The notes under the pieces were generated by a model, which did no database searches, was not told the DNA's origin, and saw only the letters and a program-made list of their open reading frames with translations. Below, piece after piece: positions 33,160 through 41,499 of a stretch of 64,000 nucleotides of DNA (its first letter is position 1; every line of letters starts with the position of its first letter). The DNA is from Paenarthrobacter sp. GOM3 (GTDB lineage: Bacteria; Actinomycetota; Actinomycetes; Actinomycetales; Micrococcaceae). The DNA lies in contig NZ_CP136562.1 in the NCBI RefSeq assembly GCF_018215265.2, forward strand, positions 3,286,001-3,350,000. Direction: 5' to 3'. Made by a program: the position numbers and the translations under genes.

Positions 33160-35877
33160 ATGAGCAACCCCTCCCCGTCCCTCAAAATCGGCACCCCAAG
33201 CCGGGCTTGGCGGTCCCGAGCCGATGCGTGGGAATTCCTGGGATACGCGCTCAGGCAGCTTGCCTCAGCCAGGCATCAGGAACCCGGCCTGTTGTCCCAG
33301 ATCGACCGAAGCCTTGCCCTCCTGGCGGCGGTGGAGCCGTATTGGGCAGAGCCCGGAGTCAACGCCGTGGCGCAGTTGCGCCCATTAATCGACGACGGCG
33401 AACCCCAGGCCGCGCTCCAGCTTCTGGGCGGTCTGTCCCACCTCCCGCTCGCTTCGTCCGGGGAAACAGTTGCCGTGCAGCGCGGGGAGGTCCCGGACGA
33501 GGAAGTTGCTGACCAGCCGGAGCCGGTGGAGCGGCCACGGTTTGAAGTCCTGGTGGTTGACGCCGTTGAACCGGAAGAGGCTGAAGCGCTCAAGAACACC
33601 ATGGCCGCCCAACGGCGTCCCTCCGATGTGTTTACCTACACGGTCAACGTGGTTCCCAGCTATGAGGACGCCCTTGTTGCCATCATGCTGAACCCGGACA
33701 TCCAGTCCGTTGTCCTTCGCCCGGGCTTCTCCCTCCGCAGCTCCCATCTGTTGGGCAGCGATCTCCAGCGGTTCCTGGCCCGGCACAGCTCCGCAGACTT
33801 GCAGGACTCTCGGCCCATCGAGCGCATCCTTGCGCTGGCCGACGCAATTTCCGGGCTGCGACCGGAACTGGACGTCTACTTGGTGGCAGGGGTCTCCATC
33901 GAGTCGCTGGCAGGATCCCTCACCAGGAAGTTCCGGCGGATCTTCCGGCGACAGGATCATCTGGACCTGCATCTGTCGGTCCTGTCAGGGGTTGCCGAGC
34001 GCTACGAAACACCGTTCTTCACCGCGTTGCAGGACTACAGCCGCCGCCCAGCCAGCGTCTTCCATGCCCTGCCGATTTCAAGGGGCGCATCGGTAGGGAG
34101 TTCGCCGTGGATCCGTGACATGGCCGACTTCTATGGGACCAACCTGCTGCTGGCCGAAACTTCTGCGACCTCAGGCGGGTTGGACTCTTTGCTGGACCCC
34201 CACGGCTCCATCAAACGAGCACAGGAACTCGCTGCCCGGGCCTTCGGGGCGCAACGAACCTACTTCGTCACCAACGGCACGTCCACAGCCAACAAGATTG
34301 TTCACCAATCGCTGCTTGCCCCGGGCGATGTGGTGCTGGTGGACCGCAACTGCCACAAATCGCACCACTACGCGTTCGTGCTTGCCGGTGCCCGGGTCTC
34401 CTACCTGGATGCCTACCCCTTGGACAAGTACGCCTTTTACGGCGCCGTGCCGCTGGCCAGCCTCAAGCGCAGGCTTCTCGAATACCGACGGGCAGGCAGG
34501 CTCCATGAAGTGAAAATGGTGACCCTCACCAACTGCACCTTCGACGGCGTTGTGTACGACGTCGCAAGGGTCATGGAGGAATGCCTGGCCATCAAACCGG
34601 ATCTCGTCTTCCTGTGGGACGAAGCATGGTTTGCCTTCGCCCGCTCCCATCCGGTGTACCGGCGTCGAACCGGCATGGCGGCAGCAGCCGCCCTGGAAGC
34701 TTCCTTTAGGGATCCTGCCTACGCCGAACGCTATTCGGAACAGGCCGCCGCCCTTCATGACCCGGTCACCGGCGAACCCGTTGATGACGAGGCCTGGCTC
34801 AACACCCGGCTGGTGCCCGATCCCACGAAAGTGCGTATCCGGGTCTACTCCACCCAGTCCACCCACAAGACCTTGACGTCCCTGCGGCAGGGTTCCATGA
34901 TCCACGTGTATGACCAGGACTTCGCGGGGTCCAACCGGGAGTCCTTCCGCGAGGCGTACATGACCCACACATCCACTTCGCCCAACTACCAAATTCTGGC
35001 GTCCCTGGATATCGGCCGGCGGCAGGTGGAGCTTGAAGGTTTCGGGTTGGTTCAGCGGCAATCGGACCTTGCCGTGTCCGTAGCCCAAGCCGTAGCCCGG
35101 CACCCCCTGCTGAAGAAGTACTTCCGGGTGCTTTCCTCACGGGACCTCATCGGTCCGCGCTATAGGGAAACCGGCTCCAGCATGCCGCTGCGGGATGGTC
35201 TGTCGGAGCTGGAGGACGCCTGGCAGCGGGACGAGTTCGTCATCGATCCGAGCCGCCTGACACTGGACATCAGTAAAACAGGGATCGACGGCGATACTTT
35301 CCGCCACAGCTACCTCATGGACGATCACGGCATCCAGGTGAACAAAACGTCCCGGAACACGGTGCTGTTTATGACCAACATCGGCACGTCCCGCAGCTCC
35401 GTAGCGTACCTGATCGAGGTCCTCGTGAAGCTGGCCGAGGGTTTTGAGAATCCACATCCTTCGGCGCGGGCTCGGACGTTACCTGCCTCATCCGATGCCC
35501 CGCGTCCCACTCCCCCGCTCCCGGATTTCAGCACCTTTGCCGCGCGCTTTCGTACGGATGATTCCTGCGAGGACGGGGACATCCGGGCCGCCTACTTTGA
35601 GAGTTACAAGCCCGATTCCACGGTGTACTTGTCCGCGGCTCAGGTGGCGTCTGCCGTGGCCGAAGGACAGGAAGTAATCTCGGCAGGGTTCGTTACGCCG
35701 TATCCGCCCGGGTTCCCCATCCTGGTCCCGGGGCAGGTGATCACGCGGGAGACCCTCGAATTCATGGCTGCTTTGGATACCCGGGAAATCCACGGGTTCG
35801 ATCACGAACGGGGGTACCGGGTGTTCGCGGAGCCTGCTTCGTCTTGTGTTCTCGAGCTGGTGGCGGTGGCATCCTAG
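33160..35877 (+). CDS. Orn/Lys/Arg decarboxylase, large form
   Basis: A PLP-dependent fold-type-I decarboxylase of about 905 residues that turns a basic amino acid into its amine. The PLP lysine is about K570 in STQSTHKTLTSLRQGS; FVTNGTSTANKIVHQSL, DRNCHKSHHY and LWDEAWFAFARSHP are family signatures. Common bacterial members have 710-760 residues; the excess is an N-terminal ~170-residue region (helical, then acidic) before the response-regulator-like wing domain (FEVLVVDAVEPEEAE). ATG 33160 is used; GTG 33145 is in frame. Substrate choice among Arg, Lys and Orn is not readable. An Arg or Orn product could feed putrescine to patD-gabT. Confidence 0.9.
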   Translation: MSNPSPSLKIGTPSRAWRSRADAWEFLGYALRQLASARHQEPGLLSQIDRSLALLAAVEPYWAEPGVNAVAQLRPLIDDGEPQAALQLLGGLSHLPLASSGETVAVQRGEVPDEEVADQPEPVERPRFEVLVVDAVEPEEAEALKNTMAAQRRPSDVFTYTVNVVPSYEDALVAIMLNPDIQSVVLRPGFSLRSSHLLGSDLQRFLARHSSADLQDSRPIERILALADAISGLRPELDVYLVAGVSIESLAGSLTRKFRRIFRRQDHLDLHLSVLSGVAERYETPFFTALQDYSRRPASVFHALPISRGASVGSSPWIRDMADFYGTNLLLAETSATSGGLDSLLDPHGSIKRAQELAARAFGAQRTYFVTNGTSTANKIVHQSLLAPGDVVLVDRNCHKSHHYAFVLAGARVSYLDAYPLDKYAFYGAVPLASLKRRLLEYRRAGRLHEVKMVTLTNCTFDGVVYDVARVMEECLAIKPDLVFLWDEAWFAFARSHPVYRRRTGMAAAAALEASFRDPAYAERYSEQAAALHDPVTGEPVDDEAWLNTRLVPDPTKVRIRVYSTQSTHKTLTSLRQGSMIHVYDQDFAGSNRESFREAYMTHTSTSPNYQILASLDIGRRQVELEGFGLVQRQSDLAVSVAQAVARHPLLKKYFRVLSSRDLIGPRYRETGSSMPLRDGLSELEDAWQRDEFVIDPSRLTLDISKTGIDGDTFRHSYLMDDHGIQVNKTSRNTVLFMTNIGTSRSSVAYLIEVLVKLAEGFENPHPSARARTLPASSDAPRPTPPLPDFSTFAARFRTDDSCEDGDIRAAYFESYKPDSTVYLSAAQVASAVAEGQEVISAGFVTPYPPGFPILVPGQVITRETLEFMAALDTREIHGFDHERGYRVFAEPASSCVLELVAVAS

Positions 35878-35902
35878 GCTTTCGCGGAAGCCGCACGCTT
35901 AG

Positions 35903-36940
35903 TCATGGTTTGGCGCTCCAACCGAAGGCAGGGGCGACGTGCTTGGCGACGTTGCCCAGCAGCTTGGCGTTGTAGTCGACGCCAAGCTGGTTGGGCACTG
36001 TGAGCAGGACCGTGTCGGCTGCTTGCACGGCCGCGTCCTTCGCCAGTTCGTCTGCTAATTGATGGGGCTCGCCGATGTAGCTCTTTCCGAAACGGGACAA
36101 CGCGCCGTCGAGAATTCCTACTTGGTCCCGGCTGTCCGCCTGGGCGCGGAGGCCAAAGTAGTGGTTGTCTTGGCTGTCGACGATGGGTATGACGCTGCGG
36201 CTGACGGAGATCCGTGGCTCAAAGTCGTGCCCGGCGGCAGCCCAGGCTTCGCGGAAAAGGCTGATCTGCTCGGCCTGCAGTTCATCAAAGGGAACACCTG
36301 TGTCCTCGGTAAGGAGGGTGGAACTCATGAGGTTCATCCCCTGCTCTGCTGCCCAGACAGCGGTCTTCCGGGTTCCTGCACCCCACCAGATCCGCTGCGG
36401 AAGGCCGGGTGACTGGGGCTGGATGGGAAGCAGACCTGTGGCCCCGCCAGCGTACTGTGGGTCCGCTTCGGCCACGCCGTGCCCGGCAATTGCTTTCCGG
36501 AACAGGGCAGTGTGGCGGCGGGCCATGTCGCCGCCGTCCTCGCCGTCTCCGGGAACGTAGCCGAAGTTCGCTGCACCGTTCCGCGCGGGTTCGGGTGAAC
36601 CACGGCTCACGCCGAGTTGCAGCCTGCCGTCACTGATGAGGTCTGTGGCTGCTGCCTCCTCAGCCATGTAGAGCGGGTTTTCGTAGCGCATGTCGATGAC
36701 ACCGGTGCCCATCTCGATCTGGCTGGTCCGCGCCGCAATAGCGCTCAGCAGTGGAAAGGGCGATGCTTGCTGCCGGGCGAAGTGGTGCACCCTGAAGAAG
36801 GCTCCGTCGATGCCCAGTTCCTCAGCGGCCACAGCGAGTTCGATGCCCTGTTTCAGGGCTTCCCCAGCCGTTGGCACGAGGGAACCCGGGACGCGGGCCC
36901 AGTGACCGAAGGAGAGGAAACCGATCCGTTTGTTGTGCAT
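35903..36940 (-). CDS. LLM-class flavin-dependent oxidoreductase
   Basis: A 345-residue luciferase-like monooxygenase of the F420/FMN TIM-barrel type. Recognisable segments are GFLSFGHWARVPGS, ELAVAAEELGIDGAFFRVHHFARQ, GTGVIDMRYENPLYMAEEAA and LISDGRLQLGVSRGSPEP, typical of the CE1758-like branch. The substrate is unknown. It is convergent with the decarboxylase; a small hairpin at 35877-35892 in the 25 bp gap may end both transcripts. It has no partner genes. Confidence 0.9.
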   Translation of the reverse strand: MHNKRIGFLSFGHWARVPGSLVPTAGEALKQGIELAVAAEELGIDGAFFRVHHFARQQASPFPLLSAIAARTSQIEMGTGVIDMRYENPLYMAEEAAATDLISDGRLQLGVSRGSPEPARNGAANFGYVPGDGEDGGDMARRHTALFRKAIAGHGVAEADPQYAGGATGLLPIQPQSPGLPQRIWWGAGTRKTAVWAAEQGMNLMSSTLLTEDTGVPFDELQAEQISLFREAWAAAGHDFEPRISVSRSVIPIVDSQDNHYFGLRAQADSRDQVGILDGALSRFGKSYIGEPHQLADELAKDAAVQAADTVLLTVPNQLGVDYNAKLLGNVAKHVAPAFGWSAKP

Positions 36941-37098
36941 GTTCGGGACAACTCTTCACGGTCCGGGGAAATTCCACTGGCACCGTGTACGCGCCCACAC
37001 GGTCCCGAGTCCGTCACTTCGCGTTACCTGTGCAAATAGATCCGCGGGATTAGGTAGAGTAGGCGGCGGGGAAGCTTTATCTATTCGATGGAGTTTTT

Positions 37099-39018
37099 AT
37101 GGAATTCGATGCTCATGCTGCTGATCGCCTGATCGCTGCATGTCGGGACGCCGCGCGTACGTTGCAGGATCAACGCGACGGACGGGAATCGGCCTCGACT
37201 GCTGCTCTCACGGAATTTCGGGGCGTGTTCGCAGACTGCTTCCGGGAAAACGTTGCCTCTGAAAGGGCGGCCCGGTCCGAGCTGGTCCATATGTTGGAAG
37301 ATGTTGCCCGTCAGGTCCAGGACGCGAAGAACGCGGCCGAGGTTGAGCAGCGTCGCTTGGATGACTTGACCGAGTGGGCGCTGGCCTCCGGCTGGGCCCG
37401 TGCTGGCGGCGGTTTTGGGGTGGATGTAGGGCCCCGCCCGTCGACGGCGGAGACTGACCGTCCGGTGGTGAGCGTGGAGACGGCCCGGCAAGGGTTGCGT
37501 GTCTGGGCGAGCGGAAGCCCTGCTGGGGCGAGTTCCGCTGATCCGGACACCTTGGACTCGGCAGTGTCGACCTTCAGGATCCACGACGACTCAGACCGAG
37601 CTTCCGCTGACAAAGTCAGTGCAGCTGTGTCCGATTTCGAGGAGAAGTGCTCCTGGGTGCACTCTGACCTCCACGCTGTCCGTGGCGGGCTACGACGGTT
37701 CCTCGAAGACAACCATCAGGACGCGAGCCGGCTTTCCGATATCGCGTCCACGTTCCGCGCTGCCGGTGGGAGCGGGGACGTCGGTCAGATAACGGTATCG
37801 AACGGCCTTCTTGTGCTTGCCACGGCACCGATGTCGTTGTCGGGCGCGGCGCTGCTGAGCTACTTGTCCAGTGCCACCGAGGCGGACGTGATGGCGTTGG
37901 CCACAATGCCTGGATGGAAGCAGGCCCTGCAAGGCATCGAGCCATCGAAAATCGGGACTTGGTGGGCCGGAATGAACCCTCGGGCCGGCACCGTCACGGG
38001 CGTGCCCGGGTTTTCGCGGGTGCAGGAGTTGCTGTTGGCTGCTGCTCCGGCCGTGTTCGGCGCTTTGGACGGGATGCCCGCACTGGCCAGGGTCCGCGCG
38101 AACCAGTTGAACGCGCCAAGCGTGCTTCGCGCGGCGGAGAAAGACCTGGAAACAGCCCGGAAGTTGTCCGAGGTCGGGCAAAGCCACCACGACCCGAACC
38201 GAACAAAAATGCTGGAAAATGAAGTTGCGTACCTGAATCAGGTGAAATCCGGGGAGGTACAGCTTTACCTTTATGACCGGGACCGGTCCAGGATTGTGGA
38301 AATGATCGGCACTCCGGGCTCCGACACACGGCATGTGATCACCTACGTTCCGGGCACCTTCACCGGGATGGACAACTTTTACACAGGCGGGGTACAGCAG
38401 GTCTCGAAATACCTCGGTGGCACCGTGCCGGGGACGGTGGCTTTCGTCTATAAGGATGGACGGTTCCCCGGGGAGGAGAACACCGCCGGCGGTCCCAACC
38501 TGGCGAGAATCGGGGAGGCGAACGATGAGAACCTGGCACGCACGTCCGGCCAGCAACTGGCATCGTTCGAGGCCGGGATGCGCACTGATCCCTACCTGAA
38601 CGAAGCCGAACAAACCGGCATCGGGCACAGCTGGGGCCTGGCAAACCTCACCAGCTCCGAAGTCGCCAGAACCCGATACGACAAGGTGGTCTCTCTTGCT
38701 GGGGCAGGCATGCTCCCGGACTGGAAACCACAGCCAACCACGGAATATTCGAACCTGTATTACTATGATCTGCTCATCCATGGCCAGGGAGTCACCAACC
38801 CCGTCACGAAAAAAGGGGTGGTGTGGGAAGGAAACAATCCGATTCATCGCGAAGAGTTTGAACAGCACTACTACCGCGGCCCCCACGACGACCAACTTAG
38901 GGCGATCAATACCGTCGAAGAAGGGAACATCCTCATGGAAAACCACAACCTCATTGCCTCCAACATTAAGGACAACCGGGAGGCGCTTCGGGACATGCAA
39001 AGCCTGATTAACCGATGA
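37099..39018 (+). CDS. WXG100-like/DUF1023 alpha/beta-hydrolase protein, putative type VII-secreted effector
   Basis: A 639-residue protein with no signal peptide. Residues 1-95 are helical and WXG100-like, with FRG at 40-42 in the place of WxG and a coiled-coil-prone second helix. Residues about 285-340 (WWAGMNP, then LDGMPALARVRANQ) are the linker wording found in actinobacterial DUF1023 proteins. The alpha/beta-hydrolase domain (about 385-570) has the nucleophile elbow GHSWG, Ser511; acid and His partners are not fixed by eye (H561 in LIHGQG is one possibility). The last 27 residues from M613 recur as mini-ORFs downstream. The stop overlaps the next gene (ATGA at 39015-39018). Local G+C is low. 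A secreted lipase/esterase effector is inference; no ESX apparatus is in the window. Confidence 0.8.
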   Translation: MEFDAHAADRLIAACRDAARTLQDQRDGRESASTAALTEFRGVFADCFRENVASERAARSELVHMLEDVARQVQDAKNAAEVEQRRLDDLTEWALASGWARAGGGFGVDVGPRPSTAETDRPVVSVETARQGLRVWASGSPAGASSADPDTLDSAVSTFRIHDDSDRASADKVSAAVSDFEEKCSWVHSDLHAVRGGLRRFLEDNHQDASRLSDIASTFRAAGGSGDVGQITVSNGLLVLATAPMSLSGAALLSYLSSATEADVMALATMPGWKQALQGIEPSKIGTWWAGMNPRAGTVTGVPGFSRVQELLLAAAPAVFGALDGMPALARVRANQLNAPSVLRAAEKDLETARKLSEVGQSHHDPNRTKMLENEVAYLNQVKSGEVQLYLYDRDRSRIVEMIGTPGSDTRHVITYVPGTFTGMDNFYTGGVQQVSKYLGGTVPGTVAFVYKDGRFPGEENTAGGPNLARIGEANDENLARTSGQQLASFEAGMRTDPYLNEAEQTGIGHSWGLANLTSSEVARTRYDKVVSLAGAGMLPDWKPQPTTEYSNLYYYDLLIHGQGVTNPVTKKGVVWEGNNPIHREEFEQHYYRGPHDDQLRAINTVEEGNILMENHNLIASNIKDNREALRDMQSLINR

Positions 39019-39530
39019 AAATGTCACGCTACACGGCTATCGCCCTATTTTTGGTGACCATCATAAGTCTTTCCGGCTGTACTGGTACGGATATTTCAAG
39101 GGAGGAAAATGACTTGGAAACAAACGTGACATGGCAAAGCGCGAAAGCAGATACGCAGAAGACCGCACTCGAGATCGCCGGTCTAATCCCGAAAGACAAA
39201 GTCACTTCCGTCCTTCAGAAGGAGACCGGCGTACTCCTGTCGTGCAACAAGACCGCTCACAACTGGAACGGTTGGACAGATATCACGCTGACGGCCGACG
39301 CGAATGTGGAAGAAGTTATTAAAGGCCTTGAACTGCACTACAGAGGTGGCAGCTTCGAGGTGACAACTCGAAGGGGAATTGATGGTGACTATCAAGTGCA
39401 TTTGCTTGGGCCCGCTCCCGGTGAAGGATATCTTATCGGTAGAGGCCTAACCCCAAATGTGATTCGCATTGATTCCGGTTCGCCGTGCTTCACATTGCCC
39501 GAGGGCACCTACCCCGGTGGAGATTTTTAG
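39015..39530 (+). CDS. Tandem lipoprotein 1 (immunity-like)
   Basis: A 171-residue lipoprotein: signal peptide MKMSRYTAIALFLVTIISLS with lipobox LSGC, lipidated Cys22. The mature domain has TWQSAKADTQKTALEIAGLI-PKDKV (amphipathic helix), LLSCNKTAHNWNGWTDITL and the family end PCFTLPEGTYPGGDF; two Cys (LLSC and PCF) could form a disulfide. It overlaps the hydrolase stop by 4 bases. I do not recognise the family. Position and copy number suggest surface protection against the hydrolase, which is inference. The mature part is of type A (QKETGVLLSC), like lipoprotein 3. Hand counts give 47-48% G+C. Confidence 0.82.
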   Translation: MKMSRYTAIALFLVTIISLSGCTGTDISREENDLETNVTWQSAKADTQKTALEIAGLIPKDKVTSVLQKETGVLLSCNKTAHNWNGWTDITLTADANVEEVIKGLELHYRGGSFEVTTRRGIDGDYQVHLLGPAPGEGYLIGRGLTPNVIRIDSGSPCFTLPEGTYPGGDF

Positions 39531-39536
39531 GTCCAC

Positions 39537-39620
39537 ATGAACAACCACAACCTCATCGCCTCAATCAACGAGGACAACCTGCAAGTACTCAGAGTCATGC
39601 CTGGAATTGTGTCTCAATGA
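39537..39620 (+). other. Mini-ORF 1, apparent remnant of the hydrolase C-terminus
   Basis: An open frame of 27 codons, ATG 39537 to TGA 39620, beginning MNNHNLIASINEDN. It aligns with the last 27 residues of the hydrolase protein (MENHNLIASNIKDN onward), sharing NHNLIAS and the DN that follows. Its stop overlaps the start of lipoprotein 2 (ATGA), exactly as in the full gene. The GGTGGAG in the last codons of lipoprotein 1 could serve as its ribosome-binding site. It may be a duplication scar, a coupling cistron, or both. Confidence 0.6.
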
Positions 39621-40165
39621 GGGCGCGACAAGGAGCCATGGCGTTGTTGCTGTTGGCGGGTTCGATCGGGCTCGCAGGTTGCGCCGGAAACCCAAGCGTG
39701 AGTTCGACCGAGTCAACCGTGCCAACTGCCGCTGATACACAGGAGGAACCGTTGATAACTGAACTGACCTGGCAGGAAGCCAAAGCCCACACCCAAACTA
39801 TGGAGCTGGAGATCGCCGCCCTGATCCCAAACGACAACCTTGTCTCGATCGATCAGAAGAAGACGGGCATGCTTCTGTCCTGCAACAGCACCCACCACAA
39901 ATGGAAAGGTTCGACTACCATCACTGTCGTTGAAGGAACCAACATCGAGCCGATCGCGAAGGACATCGAAGCCAACTACCGGGCGAAAGGAACGAAAGTA
40001 TCCGCCGACAGGAATGCCGACGGAGACTATCGAATCCAAATCGATCTGGGAGCCGGGGAGAATTACATCGTGGCAGAAGGCTTGGCCCCTAATGAAATCC
40101 GTATCGCCTCAGGATCTGCGTGCTTCACTTTGCCCGAGGGCATCTACCCGGGTGGGGATTTCTAG
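39617..40165 (+). CDS. Tandem lipoprotein 2 (immunity-like)
   Basis: A 182-residue lipoprotein from ATG 39617 (the frame is open further upstream, but the signal peptide MRARQGAMALLLLAGSIGLA with lipobox LAGC, Cys22, fixes the start). The mature domain is of type B: VSIDQKKTGMLLSCNSTHHKWKG, a KGTKVSADRNADGDYRIQID strand pair, then CFTLPEGIYPGGDF. It has the same two Cys as its paralogues. Its signal region is nearly identical to that of lipoprotein 3 although the mature domains are of different types. Confidence 0.82.
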   Translation: MRARQGAMALLLLAGSIGLAGCAGNPSVSSTESTVPTAADTQEEPLITELTWQEAKAHTQTMELEIAALIPNDNLVSIDQKKTGMLLSCNSTHHKWKGSTTITVVEGTNIEPIAKDIEANYRAKGTKVSADRNADGDYRIQIDLGAGENYIVAEGLAPNEIRIASGSACFTLPEGIYPGGDF

Positions 40166-40170
40166 ATACA

Positions 40171-40254
40171 ATGAACAATTACAACCTCATCACCTCAAAT
40201 AACGAGGACAACGAGCAAGTACTCAAAGACATGCGCGGAATTGTGGCTGGATGA
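40171..40254 (+). other. Mini-ORF 2, apparent remnant of the hydrolase C-terminus
   Basis: An open frame of 27 codons, ATG 40171 to TGA 40254, reading MNNYNLITSNNEDNEQVLKD and then MRGIVAG. It matches mini-ORF 1 and the hydrolase tail in length, start position and the NxxNLIxS/DN pattern, including the L-x-D-M step. It overlaps the start of lipoprotein 3 by ATGA. The preceding GGTGGGG in the lipoprotein 2 stop region is a possible ribosome-binding site. Confidence 0.6.
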
Positions 40255-40811
40255 GGGCGCGACAAGGAGCCATGGCGTTGTTGCTATTGACGGGTTCGAT
40301 CGGGCTCGCCGGCTGCGCCGGAAACCCAAGCGTGAGTTCGACCGAGTCAACCGTGCCAACTGCCACTGATACACAAGAGGAACCGATGACCACGGAACTC
40401 ACTAGGCAGGAAGCTAAAGCAAACACGGAAAAGGAAGCGCTGGAAATAGCGGCTTTGATCCCAAAGGACAAGGTTACTTCCATAGTCCAGAAAGAGACGG
40501 GCGTTCTCCTGTCCTGTAGCAAGACAGAACACAACTGGAACGGTTCGACTTCGATCACGCTGGCTGAGGGAAGCGAAGCTGAATCTGTCGTGAAAGAACT
40601 TGAGACGGCTGCACGGGCACACTTCACGGATCATCGTTTTGAGGTCTCAAGCGACCGGACCATACAAGGCACCTTTCGTGTTGAGATAAGCAATCCGGCC
40701 ACCTCGGAAATGTATCTCGTCAGGGAGGACGATCCCGGCGTCATTCGCATTGCATCAGGTTCGCCTTGCTTCACAATGCCCGAGGGTACCTATCCTGGTG
40801 GGGATTTCTAG
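40251..40811 (+). CDS. Tandem lipoprotein 3 (immunity-like, mosaic)
   Basis: A 186-residue lipoprotein; signal MRARQGAMALLLLTGSIGLA, lipobox LAGC, Cys22. The first ~45 residues are almost the same as in lipoprotein 2, also at DNA level, while the mature core (PKDKVTSIVQKETGVLLSC, then KTEHNWNGSTSITL) is of type A as in lipoprotein 1. The end is PCFTMPEGTYPGGDF. This mixture indicates recombination or gene conversion between array members. Confidence 0.82.
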   Translation: MRARQGAMALLLLTGSIGLAGCAGNPSVSSTESTVPTATDTQEEPMTTELTRQEAKANTEKEALEIAALIPKDKVTSIVQKETGVLLSCSKTEHNWNGSTSITLAEGSEAESVVKELETAARAHFTDHRFEVSSDRTIQGTFRVEISNPATSEMYLVREDDPGVIRIASGSPCFTMPEGTYPGGDF

Positions 40812-40901
40812 ATGCTTTTGAGCAACCGTGATCTCGTAGCCTCTAACAGTGAAGACAACGACTATGCGCTCAATGACGTGCCGGGAGTTGTGGCTCGATG
40901 A
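40812..40901 (+). other. Mini-ORF 3, most diverged hydrolase-tail remnant
   Basis: An open frame of 29 codons, ATG 40812 (immediately after the lipoprotein 3 stop) to TGA 40901, reading MLLSNRDLVASNSEDNDYAL and then NDVPGVVAR. It keeps the NxxLxAS-x-xxDN pattern with two additional residues at the start. It overlaps the start of lipoprotein 4 by ATGA. GGTGGGG lies 8 bases before the ATG, good spacing for a ribosome-binding site. Confidence 0.55.
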
Positions 40902-41449
40902 GGGCGCGTCGCGGTGCCATGGCGTCGTTGCTGCTGGTGGGTGCGATGGTTCTGGCCGGCTGTTCTGGAAGCCCCGGAGGGACACACATCGAACCAGCAG
41001 CGCCCACGGCAACAAAGGCACAGGGTGAACCGATGAATGCTGAACTGACATGGCAGGAAGCCAAAGCCCAGGCCCAAGCAATGGAACTGGAGATCGCCTC
41101 CCTCATCCCAAAAGATGCTGTTGTCTCGATTGATCAGAAGAAGAAGGGCATGCTTCTGTCGTGCAACAAGACCCAGCACAACTGGAAGGGTTTCACGACC
41201 ATCACCGTTGCCGAAGGAACCAGAATCGAGCCGATCGTAAGAGCCATCGAGACCCACTACCGGGCGAAAGGAACCAAAGTATCCGCCGATAGGAATCTAA
41301 ACGAAGACTATCGAATTCAGATCGACCCGCCTGCGCCTGGGGAGAACTACATCGTCTCAGAAGGATTGGCCCCAAACCAGATAGACATCGATTCAGGTAC
41401 ACCGTGCTTCACATTGCCCAAGGGCATCTACCCGGGCGGGGACTTCTAA
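40898..41449 (+). CDS. Tandem lipoprotein 4 (immunity-like)
   Basis: A 183-residue lipoprotein, last of the array. The signal is MRARRGAMASLLLVGAMVLA with lipobox LAGC, Cys22. The mature domain is of type B (VVSIDQKKKGMLLSCNKTQHNWKG, KGTKVSADRNLNEDYRIQID), close to lipoprotein 2, and ends PCFTLPKGIYPGGDF. No mini-ORF follows it, so the repeat pattern stops here. It is 50 bp from a convergent DHFR-like gene. Confidence 0.82.
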   Translation: MRARRGAMASLLLVGAMVLAGCSGSPGGTHIEPAAPTATKAQGEPMNAELTWQEAKAQAQAMELEIASLIPKDAVVSIDQKKKGMLLSCNKTQHNWKGFTTITVAEGTRIEPIVRAIETHYRAKGTKVSADRNLNEDYRIQIDPPAPGENYIVSEGLAPNQIDIDSGTPCFTLPKGIYPGGDF

Positions 41450-41499
41450 ACCAGAGCAAATGAGAGTGGTTCGGCGTTTTCACGTTGCCTCCACAGTCG

